NCBI GenBank assembly: GCA_019359715.1
Contig: JAHHGS010000084.1
Location: 1 to 64,000 of the forward strand
DNA length: 64,000 bases
Direction of reading: 5' to 3'
From: Aphanocapsa sp. GSE-SYN-MK-11-07L
Lineage (GTDB): Bacteria > Cyanobacteriota > Cyanobacteriia > Thermosynechococcales > Thermosynechococcaceae
Positions 16,887 to 25,620 of this stretch are shown here, one piece after another. How positions within the stretch are numbered: the first letter of the stretch is position 1; every line of letters starts with the position of its first letter. The notes beneath the pieces were generated by a model, which worked only from the letters and a program-made list of their open reading frames with translations, was not told where the DNA came from and did no database searches. The translations under genes and the position numbers were made by a program.

Positions 16887-18179
16887 CTACCTTTTATCCA
16901 AGTAATCGCTGTACCAAAGTCCACCAAGAGGTAAACCTTGAGAAACAAGGTTCTGGATGAGAGGGTCTTCACTCGCACGTTTGATTGTCGAGAAGCCATC
17001 CTGTCCTTTTTCAAGTACCCAGACTTCTTCAGGCTGGAGAGCATCTACAAAGTAAGGTTGGTGTGTTGTAATAAAAATTTGAGACCCTCCTTTTCGTCCT
17101 GTAGCGTGTGCTCGAAACTCTTGTGCTAATGTTTCCAAAAGCTTGTGGTATAAACCATTTTCCGGTTCTTCAACACATATAAATGGTGGAGGTGAAGGAT
17201 CTTCTAAAAGTAATAAATAGGCAAATACTTTGAGAGTTCCATCAGACATTTGTTGCACATAGAATGGATCTTTGAATCCTCTATCATTGAATTTTAATAG
17301 CAGTCTCCCATCTGGACTTTTCTCAGTGCCGATCTTATGTATACCTGGTATTTTCTGGGAAATATTTTCAAGAACGGAATGAAATTTTTTAGAATGCTCT
17401 CTTTCCATAAATTGAACTACATTTCCAAGATTATCTCCGTGTATATTTAGATGTTTCTGAGGTCCAGCAAGAGGCAAGCTTCGTGCTGCGTCTGGTGTGA
17501 AATAGCTAAGATACCACCCTTCTATAAATTTGCGAAACAAAGAAATTCTAGGATGCTGTTTTAACGAGCCTAAAGTCGCAATTCCAAGCTTTCGTTTATC
17601 ACTCAACTCAACAACCTCAGTCTCCTTACTTTCTTCTTCTGCTTCGCCTTTACGAAGCCTTTCTATTAAGTTGAACAGATCAAATTCTTCTTGATCTTCC
17701 TCAACTTGCTTACCTTCCTCTTCACCCTTCCAAGCTATACCTTTACCTTCATTAAGAATTAAAAAGGAAAAGGGCCATCCTGTTTTCTGTCCTTTTCTCC
17801 TTTGTCTAAGCCTTTCTTGCTTCACAAAAGGTCTTCCATCTGAATCGAGATCTATAGCCAATTCGTAAGTGATTGGCCTCGCATTACCATCTTCTTTGTA
17901 ATAGATTTCAAACTCAATACTTCCAACATTCCCTTGAGAGCGAATCCTTTCAAAGCCGCCTCTTCCACGAGCATCACAAGCTTCTTCAACTCCTCCTTTT
18001 AGGCAATCTGAAAGAAAACCAAAAGCATCAAAGAGCGTACTTTTGCCAACACCGTTTTTACCAATAACAGCCGTCATTGGTGTCAGTGATGCTCTATTTT
18101 GAGTGTTCCACAGCTTTCCTAGGGTAATGTCTCTGAGAGTTCTGTAGTTCTTTATCTTAAAGCCTTCAATCCCGGACAT
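16887..18179 (-). CDS. RecF/OLD-like AAA (ABC-type) ATPase
   Basis: 430 residues. N-terminal FKIKNYRTLRD then Walker A IGKNGVGKST (about 39-48); the ABC-signature-like segment is QQMSDGTLK, Walker B is FICVEEPENGL (about 335), and the switch histidine is in ITTHQPYFVDAL. A charged, low-complexity insertion (about 160-205, rich in E and K) lies between. The architecture is that of AAA_21/AAA_15 ATPases in the SMC/RecF lineage, common in defence modules with a Toprim effector. It is the first gene of a two-gene operon with the DUF4276 gene. The start is ATG; the promoter should lie in 18180-18533. Confidence 0.82.
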   Translation of the reverse strand: MSGIEGFKIKNYRTLRDITLGKLWNTQNRASLTPMTAVIGKNGVGKSTLFDAFGFLSDCLKGGVEEACDARGRGGFERIRSQGNVGSIEFEIYYKEDGNARPITYELAIDLDSDGRPFVKQERLRQRRKGQKTGWPFSFLILNEGKGIAWKGEEEGKQVEEDQEEFDLFNLIERLRKGEAEEESKETEVVELSDKRKLGIATLGSLKQHPRISLFRKFIEGWYLSYFTPDAARSLPLAGPQKHLNIHGDNLGNVVQFMEREHSKKFHSVLENISQKIPGIHKIGTEKSPDGRLLLKFNDRGFKDPFYVQQMSDGTLKVFAYLLLLEDPSPPPFICVEEPENGLYHKLLETLAQEFRAHATGRKGGSQIFITTHQPYFVDALQPEEVWVLEKGQDGFSTIKRASEDPLIQNLVSQGLPLGGLWYSDYLDKR

Positions 18180-18533
18180 CTAAGTACCTTTGTTTACCCA
18201 AGTTTTTTATTTTATCAACTTCTTTAGGGATATAGATGATAATCCAGTAAGCAGAATTTTGTATAAGGGCCGCCCCAAGTCCAGAACATGACACCTCAAG
18301 AGACTTGTCTGCATAACAATTATTTACTACTGTCTAATCCCCTCTTAACTGTTGTTATTATGCCCATTAACTCTAACTATAGCGGTACAGTCATTGCGTT
18401 TAAAATAGCCGATTAACAGCACTATTCCTGCACTTATCTTGCTTCAAGAGCATCTAAATCGACTATTTCTGGGTCTAGAAGGCTCTGGGGCTGTCTAAAA
18501 ATTTACGAAGTCGATCGCATCGTCTAGGCATGA
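18180..18533. other. 354-bp AT-rich intergenic region upstream of the ATPase cassette
   Basis: No gene seen. It must contain the ATPase promoter (minus strand) and the aroC 3' end. An imperfect inverted repeat, GCATAACAA near 18312 against TTGTTATTATGC near 18351, could be an operator, but this is weak. Confidence 0.4.
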
Positions 18534-19643
18534 TCAAACCTGGGCGACCGGATCGATCGCTAAAACCTTACATTGAGCCTGGTCGCGCAGCAGATGATCG
18601 CAGAGGACTAGCGCCACCATTGCTTCTACCATCGGGACAGCGCGGGGCAGCACACAGGGGTCATGGCGACCTTTGGCGGCGAGGATTGTTTCTTCGCCAG
18701 CTTGGTTGACGGTGCGCTGGCTAGTGCCGATCGTGGCGGTGGGTTTAAAGGCCACTCGCAGGATAATATTCTCGCCATTGGAAATTCCGCCCTGTACGCC
18801 GCCAGAGCGATTGGTGACGGTGCGGATTTGGCCGTTGTCTGAGTAGAATTCATCGTTATGCTGTTTGCCGGTCAAGAAGGTGCCGCCAAAGCCAGAGCCA
18901 ATCTCAAACCCTTTGCTGGCCGGTAAAGACATTACGGCTTTAGCTAAATCTGCCTCTAATTTGTCAAACACGGGTTCACCTAACCCCTTCGGCACCTGAC
19001 GAGCCACGCATTCGACCACGCCACCAATCGAGTCGGCATCTCGACGCACCTGGTCAATTAAATCAATCATTTTTTCGGCGTAGTCGGGGTGGGGGCAACG
19101 GACAATGTTGCTTTCGACTTGCTCTAGGGTGACGGTATCGGGGTCAATTGGGGCTTCCAGGTCTTTGATCCGGCGCACGTAGGCAATAACTTCGACCCCA
19201 GCCACTTGCTGAAGAATTTTTTTGGCGATCGCCCCCGCTGCCACCCGGCCAATTGTTTCGCGAGCGGAAGACCGACCCCCCCCCTGCCAGTTGCGAATGC
19301 CGTATTTGGCATCGTAGGTGGCATCAGCATGGGAAGGCCGATAGACCTGGGCCATTTCGCTGTAGTCTTGGGGGCGAGTATCTTTGTTACGCACCAAAAT
19401 GGCGATCGGGGTGCCGAGGGTTTTGCCTTCAAACACGCCGGACAAAATCTCACAGGTATCGGCTTCTTGGCGGGGAGTGGTAATCCGGCTTTGCCCTGGG
19501 CGACGGCGATCGAGTTCAAACTGAATCTCTGGGGTTGAAATCTCTAACTGGGGAGGGCAGCCGTCAATCACCACACCCACACCGCCCCCGTGAGACTCGC
19601 CAAAGGTGGTGATCCGAAACAAATGCCCAAATGTATTGCCCAT
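18534..19643 (-). CDS. aroC: Chorismate synthase
   Basis: 369 residues from ATG 19643 ([19 protein letters not shown]), with AGGCGG upstream; the open frame extends 27 codons further without family similarity. All chorismate synthase signatures are present: [32 protein letters not shown], and [12 protein letters not shown]. It converts 5-enolpyruvylshikimate-3-phosphate to chorismate with reduced FMN, the last common step to aromatic amino acids, folate and quinones. Confidence 0.96.
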   Translation of the reverse strand: MGNTFGHLFRITTFGESHGGGVGVVIDGCPPQLEISTPEIQFELDRRRPGQSRITTPRQEADTCEILSGVFEGKTLGTPIAILVRNKDTRPQDYSEMAQVYRPSHADATYDAKYGIRNWQGGGRSSARETIGRVAAGAIAKKILQQVAGVEVIAYVRRIKDLEAPIDPDTVTLEQVESNIVRCPHPDYAEKMIDLIDQVRRDADSIGGVVECVARQVPKGLGEPVFDKLEADLAKAVMSLPASKGFEIGSGFGGTFLTGKQHNDEFYSDNGQIRTVTNRSGGVQGGISNGENIILRVAFKPTATIGTSQRTVNQAGEETILAAKGRHDPCVLPRAVPMVEAMVALVLCDHLLRDQAQCKVLAIDPVAQV

Positions 19644-19795
19644 GCTGCCGCCTAAAAATCGCCGCTCCCACCATTTTCTAACCATAGGGTTGAAATAAGT
19701 GGGTTGGCGGTAAAATCGCCTCAACCTAAATCATACGTCTTGGCCTGGAGGAGTGCTCAGGTCAGTCATCTTGATCTCAAGCTCTGACCATTGCG

Positions 19796-20797
19796 TCAGT
19801 GTTTGAGGACAACTCGGTAGCGAGCTTTGCCGCTGTGTAGGCGATCGAGGGCTGAGTTGACATCGGCAAACGAGAAGGTTTCTGTGATCGGTTGAATCCC
19901 TTGCCGGGCCGCAAACTCCAACATCGTATTGGTGGTGGCTGGGCTACCAAGCGGGCTGCCAGAAATCGATTTCTGCCCCAGAATCATTGGAAACACCTGA
20001 GCCGGAATTGGGTTGGGGACAACGCCAACAAAATGCAGCCGTCCTTTTGGGCGCAGGGTAGCAATATAGGTATCCCAATCTAAGTCTGCATTCACCGTGG
20101 ATAGAATCAAGTCAAAAGAGTTGGCGACGGCTTTTAAGGCTTCTGGATCACGGGAATTGACAAAATGGCTGGCCCCAAGCTGCCCAGCTTCGGCTTCTTT
20201 GTCGGCACTGGTTGAAAATGCCGTCACATCGCAGCCCCAAGCTTTTAAGAAGCCTAAGGCCATGTGCCCCAAACCGCCAATCCCAATGACGCCGACCCGA
20301 TCGGTGGGCTTAATGTCGAACTGAACAATCGGGTTAAACACGGTCAATCCACCGCAGAACAGCGGCCCGGTGGATTCTGGGTTGAGTGCTTCTGGGACTG
20401 GTATCACCCAGCTTTGATGGGCCCGCACTTTGTCAGCGAAGCCCCCATGACGACCAACAATGGTTCCTTCAGCCGTCAAACAAAGATTGTGCTGCCCAGA
20501 CATGCACCACTCGCAAGTCATGCAAGAGCGGGCAAACCAACCGAGACCGACCCGCTGCCCAACTTTGAGGGTAGTGACGCGATCGCCAATCGCTGCGACG
20601 GTTCCCACCACCTCATGACCTGGCACAAACGGATATTGAGTAATTCCCCAATCGTTGTTCAACATGCTGAGGTCGCTGTGGCATAGTCCGCAGTATTCCA
20701 CCTGAATTTCAACATCCTGCTCAGCCAAAGCTCCCGGATCGTACTCAAAGGGCTGGAGGGCTTCGCCGGGCGCTTGGGCAGCATAGGCTTTAATCAT
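19796..20797 (-). CDS. Zinc-dependent alcohol dehydrogenase (cinnamyl-alcohol dehydrogenase type)
   Basis: 333 residues from ATG 20797; another ATG at 20830 would add 11. Medium-chain dehydrogenase: catalytic zinc site CGLCHSD and GHEVVG, structural zinc cysteines in CMTCEWCMSGQHNLC, Rossmann motif GIGGLGHMALGFLKAWG. The serine/threonine-rich end of the second Rossmann strand (AFSTSADKE) suggests NADP(H). Such enzymes reduce broad-range aldehydes; the physiological substrate is unknown. Confidence 0.88.
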   Translation of the reverse strand: MIKAYAAQAPGEALQPFEYDPGALAEQDVEIQVEYCGLCHSDLSMLNNDWGITQYPFVPGHEVVGTVAAIGDRVTTLKVGQRVGLGWFARSCMTCEWCMSGQHNLCLTAEGTIVGRHGGFADKVRAHQSWVIPVPEALNPESTGPLFCGGLTVFNPIVQFDIKPTDRVGVIGIGGLGHMALGFLKAWGCDVTAFSTSADKEAEAGQLGASHFVNSRDPEALKAVANSFDLILSTVNADLDWDTYIATLRPKGRLHFVGVVPNPIPAQVFPMILGQKSISGSPLGSPATTNTMLEFAARQGIQPITETFSFADVNSALDRLHSGKARYRVVLKH

Positions 20798-20884
20798 GGT
20801 TGTGACCCGATTGGATTTTCCGCTTTTCATTCTAAGGCATGATTAAATTGGCGTTGCGATCTGTGCCAACCTCTGGGGCGATCG

Positions 20885-22024
20885 CTAGAGGATGTGTTGA
20901 AACTGTTGCAAGTTGAACAATACGTCAATCAAAGCGGTTTGGCGTACCTGTGTGGATAGCTCAGGATGCTTGACAAGCTGCTCAATTTGAGTCTGCACAG
21001 TTGTCAGCAGAGTCTTAAGGTTGGGCAGCTCGCCTTCATGCAGAGAGCAAAACGCAGCCGGTAGGTGAGTGTCGTGGTCAATCGCTGTCGCTAAGACCTG
21101 ATCCAGGTTTAACCCCAATTGCTGGAGGGTACGCTGAAGAGTTTCAATCACCCCATGCATTTCGATCGGGTCAAACACGCGTAGGATGCTGGTTTGGGTG
21201 ACAATCCCTAAATTTTGACCCCAATTCCAAGACACCACCAATCGCCGCACCTGGCGTTCTTCCATGGCTTGGTGAGCCGTCCAGAGGGAATCTTCGGGAC
21301 TAAGCACAAACAGCGGCGTACTCATCACCGTTTGGGCTGGAGTGTGCCGGATATCTAAGCCTAGGGCCTGAAAGTGAACAATATCCCGTTCGGTGACAAT
21401 CCCAACGGGCTGCTGGAGCGAATCATCTTGCTCAGAGACTTGCACAATCACAACACAGCTAATCTGATGGGTCGCCATCAATGTGGTCAATTCCAGTACG
21501 GGGGTGGTCGGCAATGCCACGACAACCTGGTTGGTCATGACTTCGGCCACGCGCCGGATTTTGAGTAAGTTTGCGGGTCGGAGAATATGGCGAATGCTAT
21601 CCAGTGAGACAACCCCAATCAGGTGCTGCTGCTGATCGGCGATCGCCAAATGACGAATCCGATGCCGACGGAACAAAAACAGGGCCGCAAAAATATCGTG
21701 CAGGGACTGCTCAGACATGGTGAGCACCGGATGATGCATCACCTCGCAGATTTTAGTCGTCTGGAGGTCAACCCCAAGCGCCGTCAACTGGACTAAATCT
21801 CGCTCGGTAAAAATGCCCTCTAGCTTCTTGCCCTGCATGACTAACACGCAGCTAGCCCGCGCCCCCCGCAGCGGATCGGTTGAGTGAAGGGAACCCTGGG
21901 CAGTTTGATTCATTAGCGCAACGACATCTGACAGCCAGGCATCGGGAGCCACCGTCAGCGGGTGACGATCAATCGCATCAGCCAAGGGCGGAGTATTGAG
22001 TGAATGATCAAAAACTGCATTCAT
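20885..22024 (-). CDS. Four-CBS-domain protein
   Basis: 379 residues from ATG 22024 (an alternative upstream start at 22087 adds 21 residues without support). Four CBS motifs in two Bateman pairs, with repeated LEGIFTERDLVQL, LIGVVSLDSIR, VGIVTERDIVHFQ and NLGIVTQTSILR signatures, occupy about 10-280; the remaining C-terminal 100 residues are helical. No kinase, GGDEF or channel domain is attached in this gene. CBS pairs bind adenosyl nucleotides, so it may be an energy-sensing regulator; its target is unknown. Similar N-terminal modules occur on cyanobacterial hybrid kinases. Confidence 0.83.
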   Translation of the reverse strand: MNAVFDHSLNTPPLADAIDRHPLTVAPDAWLSDVVALMNQTAQGSLHSTDPLRGARASCVLVMQGKKLEGIFTERDLVQLTALGVDLQTTKICEVMHHPVLTMSEQSLHDIFAALFLFRRHRIRHLAIADQQQHLIGVVSLDSIRHILRPANLLKIRRVAEVMTNQVVVALPTTPVLELTTLMATHQISCVVIVQVSEQDDSLQQPVGIVTERDIVHFQALGLDIRHTPAQTVMSTPLFVLSPEDSLWTAHQAMEERQVRRLVVSWNWGQNLGIVTQTSILRVFDPIEMHGVIETLQRTLQQLGLNLDQVLATAIDHDTHLPAAFCSLHEGELPNLKTLLTTVQTQIEQLVKHPELSTQVRQTALIDVLFNLQQFQHIL

Positions 22025-22335
22025 AAAGCAGGCACAAATACAGAGCGATTTGATCCAGACAGTCAGGGAGGAAGCTTGCTCCCCCAAGTTCCTTATTTTT
22101 AAAGTTACACAGGCTTGCGATAAGTCAAGGCTAGAAGATTGATGATCAGACTTCTGCTTGATTCGTCACTATACCACTGCCAAAATTTTCAGGTAGGCAG
22201 TATTAAAATGCAGTATTCAGCAGCATTTAAAAGTCCTCCTTTTTAAGGGGGATTTAGGGGGATTAAAGATTTTTGAGCGGAGCAAATTTGACTTTCAAAA
22301 CATCCTCTAAATTGAGGACGATCAATTTTATGGTT
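22025..22335. other. 311-bp intergenic region with a dispersed repeat
   Basis: Holds the probable promoter of the CBS gene, a small hairpin (ACTGCC...GGCAGT near 22176-22201), and one copy of the C/G-tract dispersed repeat at 22233-22263. No gene seen. Confidence 0.5.
22233..22263. repeat. Dispersed C/G-tract repeat, copy 2
   Basis: Contains GTCCTCCTTTTTAAGGGGG followed by ATTTAGGGGGAT. It closely matches the reverse complement of the copy at 29386-29413 and shares its core with the in-frame copy at 710-778. Confidence 0.65.
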
Positions 22336-22731
22336 TTAGTGAATCTCAGAAATGTCGCTAACAGAATGATCGTTGAGAGGTTCAGCTTGAGCCTGGGTTT
22401 CCATGCCTGAGATTCTCGGCGTTCGCCCGTAGAGGCGATCGAGGACGCGCTTGACGGAAATCCGCTGCCACTGCTGCCCGCGCTTAGTCGTGTATCCCTG
22501 TTGATTTAGCCAGTCTGCCACTTGCTGAAGCGATTTGCCTGATTTGTGGTGACGGCGAATTAGCTCAATAATCTGCTGCTCGGTTGGGTCTTCGATCAGC
22601 TCACCATCGAGCGATCGCAGTCCATAGGCGGGAGAACCATAGCCAGCATAGCCGCCCTGAGCTGCTTTTTCTCTCCGCCCTTTTTCTAGGCGTTCCCAAA
22701 CTTCCCGATCCTGAAAATTTTCGGCAACCAT
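22336..22731 (-). CDS. Small protein with a stand-alone Recombinase-type domain
   Basis: 131 residues from ATG 22731 with GAGG upstream (a GTG at 22746 is possible). Residues about 28-100 resemble the Recombinase domain that follows the catalytic domain in large serine recombinases: GYGSPAYGLRS, EDPTEQQIIELIRRHHKSG, then QQVADWLNQQGYTTKRGQQW. The catalytic resolvase domain with its serine is absent and the gene has normal codon use with HIP1 sites, so it is not a working recombinase; it probably acts as a DNA-binding protein. Confidence 0.7.
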   Translation of the reverse strand: MVAENFQDREVWERLEKGRREKAAQGGYAGYGSPAYGLRSLDGELIEDPTEQQIIELIRRHHKSGKSLQQVADWLNQQGYTTKRGQQWQRISVKRVLDRLYGRTPRISGMETQAQAEPLNDHSVSDISEIH

Positions 22732-22793
22732 TGCATTTCGCCTCACCTGCTTCTAAGCATAAGCTGAAAACTTCCTGATCAGGGCGGGTTGGC

Positions 22794-23309
22794 TTAATTG
22801 TAGCCATTGTGCAGCAGGTGTTCAGCCCGATCAATCTCTTGAGGTGTTCCTTCGACAATCAGCAAAAAACTGCCGCCAGCAATCTGTTGACTGTAAGCTT
22901 TCGCTTGGGCTGAGGTGAGTCCTAGACCAATCAAGGCTCCTGTCACTCCCCCCGCTGCCGTACAAATGCCGCCGCTGAGCAGAACAAACGCGATCGCCGA
23001 AGACAACACCAGTTGCCCCACCCCTGGCAGGGCAATCAGTCCAGCCCCCAGCAGTAGCCCAGTCGCGCCACCGGCCAGATTGCCCATCAGCAAGCCTTTT
23101 TTGAGGCCAGTTGCCGTGCCGGTGATCCTGCCATAGGGAGGTGCAGGCAGGTTGGCGGGGTGATCTTTATGCTCACTCTCACCCAGTAAAAAAACCTGCG
23201 CGATCGGAAAGCCAGACAGGACAAGCTGATCAAGCGCTTGTCCAGCAACGGCACGATTGGAATACAGTCTGATCGCTTGGCGATGCTGGGTCAGGATGGT
23301 ATTGAACAT
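22794..23309 (-). CDS. General stress protein 17M-like glycine-zipper protein
   Basis: 171 residues from ATG 23309. The N-terminal part (AIRLYSNRAVAGQALDQLVLSGFPIAQV) and the C-terminal part (LIVEGTPQEIDRAEHLLHNGY) form the stress-protein-like alpha/beta domain, and the middle has two glycine/alanine-rich hydrophobic hairpins (about 70-130), as in many cyanobacterial membrane-inserting stress proteins. Function unknown. Confidence 0.68.
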   Translation of the reverse strand: MFNTILTQHRQAIRLYSNRAVAGQALDQLVLSGFPIAQVFLLGESEHKDHPANLPAPPYGRITGTATGLKKGLLMGNLAGGATGLLLGAGLIALPGVGQLVLSSAIAFVLLSGGICTAAGGVTGALIGLGLTSAQAKAYSQQIAGGSFLLIVEGTPQEIDRAEHLLHNGYN

Positions 23310-23421
23310 CTCTCGATTTTTAAGAGGTAAAATTTTTTCTGTATCTTTCAATACTATTTTACCTAATTTATCGCCGCAATTATCAGCTTTGGCTTGGCAT
23401 GTGAGAAAGCGATGACAAAAA

Positions 23422-23451
23422 GCGATCGCGGAAAGTTATTTCCGCGATCGC
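23422..23451 (-). terminator. Hairpin with HIP1 in its stem, downstream of the PII-like gene
   Basis: Perfect 13-bp stem (GCGATCGCGGAAA and its complement) with a 4-base loop, between the PII-like gene and the next minus-strand gene. The stem contains HIP1 on both arms. Likely an RNA hairpin acting as transcript end; no long U-run follows. Confidence 0.5.
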
Positions 23452-23552
23452 AGCCAGACAAAGCCTAAATTTTCAGTTCAGCCTCTACCAGTGAGGCGGG
23501 TTGATTATTTGGTGACTCAAATCATTTTTTGTCATTACTTAAATACCACCGA

Positions 23553-23951
23553 TTACTTCTTCAAAGGATCGCTGAGCGTAGCCGGTGTATCAACGGTCAA
23601 AGCGGCTTCGTTTTGTTCACTCGTGCGAATCCGGATCGCTCTGCTGACGGGGATTACAAATAATTTACCATCCCCAATTGTGCCAGTTTTGGCGGTGGCG
23701 ACAATTGTATCAACCACGGCATCGGTCAGATCATCATTGACGACAATTTCAAGCCTGACCTTGGGCACAAAGTCGATCGTGAACGGCTTGCCCTCCATAT
23801 CGAGCAGGCCCAAAAAAGCGAGCGGGCGACCTTTTTGCCGTCCGAACCCTTTCGCGCCGGTCACGGTCATGCCTTGAATCCCCAGTTTGACCAAAGCTTC
23901 TTTGACAGCATCTAATTTATTCGGTTGGATAACAGCAAGAATCAAATTCAT
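23553..23951 (-). CDS. PII-family signalling protein with altered T-loop
   Basis: 132 residues. The PII core is clear: MTVTGAKGFGRQKG, the ATP-binding B-loop TGTIGDGKLFVIPV (about 89-102) and the C-terminal IRIRT. The T-loop (about 41-59) differs from GlnB: it is longer and lacks the RGSEY stretch, so neither the phosphorylatable serine 49 nor tyrosine 51 is present. A 22-residue extension follows the usual C-terminus. GlnB-type PII trimers sense ATP/ADP and 2-oxoglutarate. It lies 103 bp downstream of an APC permease on the same strand, so it may control that transporter rather than PipX or NAGK. Confidence 0.85.
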   Translation of the reverse strand: MNLILAVIQPNKLDAVKEALVKLGIQGMTVTGAKGFGRQKGRPLAFLGLLDMEGKPFTIDFVPKVRLEIVVNDDLTDAVVDTIVATAKTGTIGDGKLFVIPVSRAIRIRTSEQNEAALTVDTPATLSDPLKK

Positions 23952-24054
23952 GGTGAGTTGAGTTAAAGATGGACTGAGGCATCGATAAAGGCCCTGATGT
24001 TCAGACTAGCGTTCTGGGCGATAGATTCTGTAGCGATCGCAACCCGACAAAACT

Positions 24055-25620
24055 TTATCGAGGTTTAGAGGTGCCGATGCGATCGCGTGAAGGATGGCTC
24101 AGATTGGCCGGTAAAAATAGGGGTTTACCTTTGAGCAAGCTATCGCCAATCAAATAGGCAAATCCGGCCGCGAAGAAGGCGATCGAAATCCCGATCGCTG
24201 TCATCGAATTGGCTTGGGCATTACCTGACCCCGTTAAGCCGTAGTAGAAAATGCCACCGACCATGAGCAGATTCATCACCAAGCCCAAGCTGGGAATCAC
24301 AATTGTTTTGATTGGATTGTGGTCATCGTCTAGAAGATGTCTGAGGGTTGCAATCAGGGCGATCCCACAGGTGATACCGTAGAGCATAAAGGTGCCAATG
24401 TTAGATACCAGGGTAACAATCGTGACATTATCGACGCTTTGAACAGCGTAGGCTCCAATTAAGGCCGACAGTCCTGTCAGAAAGAAAATGCCGATGTAGG
24501 GCGTGTTGTAGCGACCGTGCAAAAACCCAAACACCGAGGGCAGTTCGCGATCGTTGCCCATTGCATAGCTGATTCGGACGCCAGTAGACAGTGAGGACAG
24601 GGCCGTTCCAATCAGTGCCATCACAACAGTGCTGGCGATCGTGATTTGGAGCAGAAAGCCATTCCCGAACAGCAAGGTATCACCCAAAATTTTCGCGATA
24701 TCCCCGATCGGTGCGCCCGACGACAAGGCGGCAGCAAAGCCAGTCACCGTCTTGCCATCAACCGTCACAGCATACTGATCGCCAATGAAAAAATTAGCGG
24801 CAAAATACTCAAAAAAGTAGCAGAGACAAGCCTGAATAAACAGCGACAACACAACTCCGCGCGGAATATCCCGCTGCGGATTGACCGCTTCCCCGGCCAT
24901 GGCGGTGGCTGACTCAAAGCCAACCAGGAGCAGAATTGCGATCGTCGCCTGATAAACCAGCCCCATCAAATCGTGGGGAATCACAACGCTGAGGGCATTG
25001 GCATGTTCGTAATTGACGTTGGGATGCCCCAATCGGTACAGAATCATCAGCAGCCCCAGAAAGACCAGAGAAACAATTTGCACAATATTGATAATGATGT
25101 TGATTAAAGTTGAGCCAGTCACGCCAATCAGAGCAATGCTGCCGACTAAACCTGCGAAAACCAGACAGATTAAGACTTTGCTCAACCAATCTGAAGCAAA
25201 ATTAGGATTAAACAGTTGCCCAATGTAGACGACCAGCGTACCCATAAAGCTAATCATGATGCCGGGATAGGCCCAGTAGTAGAGATGAGCTGCCCAACCG
25301 GTGACAAATTTGGCTACACGGGCCAAGCGGAAATGCTTGTGGGATTGTTTGGCTAAAATAGCTGCCTCGGCGTAGTAGTAGGAACTCCCCGCTCCGGCAT
25401 CTGGATAGGCTTTAGAGAGCGTGGCATAGCAACTCGCGGTCAGCAGGGCAATGCAGGTGGCCAGGGCGATCGCTGCCCACATATTTTTGGCAGAGTCGGG
25501 CGGAGCTTGCAGTTGGTAAGTTGTCCATAGAAAAGCACCCGGCGCTATCAATGCCATGGCATTAATCGTGATACCCACCAACCCAAGCGTGGGCTTCAGT
25601 TCACTACTTGAGTTTGTCAT
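24055..25620 (-). CDS. APC family amino acid permease
   Basis: 521 residues with about 12-14 transmembrane helices. Family features include the N-terminal GLVGITINAMALIAPGAFLW stretch and VGFESATAMAGEAVNPQRDIPRG in the sixth helix region. Substrate is probably a neutral or acidic amino acid (glutamate/GABA-type branch), but this cannot be settled by eye. First gene of an operon with the PII-like gene; divergent from the NtcA-controlled ppk2-glnN genes, with 537 bp between. Confidence 0.87.
   Translation of the reverse strand: MTNSSSELKPTLGLVGITINAMALIAPGAFLWTTYQLQAPPDSAKNMWAAIALATCIALLTASCYATLSKAYPDAGAGSSYYYAEAAILAKQSHKHFRLARVAKFVTGWAAHLYYWAYPGIMISFMGTLVVYIGQLFNPNFASDWLSKVLICLVFAGLVGSIALIGVTGSTLINIIINIVQIVSLVFLGLLMILYRLGHPNVNYEHANALSVVIPHDLMGLVYQATIAILLLVGFESATAMAGEAVNPQRDIPRGVVLSLFIQACLCYFFEYFAANFFIGDQYAVTVDGKTVTGFAAALSSGAPIGDIAKILGDTLLFGNGFLLQITIASTVVMALIGTALSSLSTGVRISYAMGNDRELPSVFGFLHGRYNTPYIGIFFLTGLSALIGAYAVQSVDNVTIVTLVSNIGTFMLYGITCGIALIATLRHLLDDDHNPIKTIVIPSLGLVMNLLMVGGIFYYGLTGSGNAQANSMTAIGISIAFFAAGFAYLIGDSLLKGKPLFLPANLSHPSRDRIGTSKPR

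Noticed and set aside
20264-20686. 140-residue open frame on the plus strand
   Set aside because: Antisense to the alcohol dehydrogenase, whose zinc and Rossmann motifs are unambiguous.
22336-22731. Active serine recombinase or transposon gene
   Set aside because: The catalytic resolvase domain is missing and no inverted repeats or target duplication flank it.
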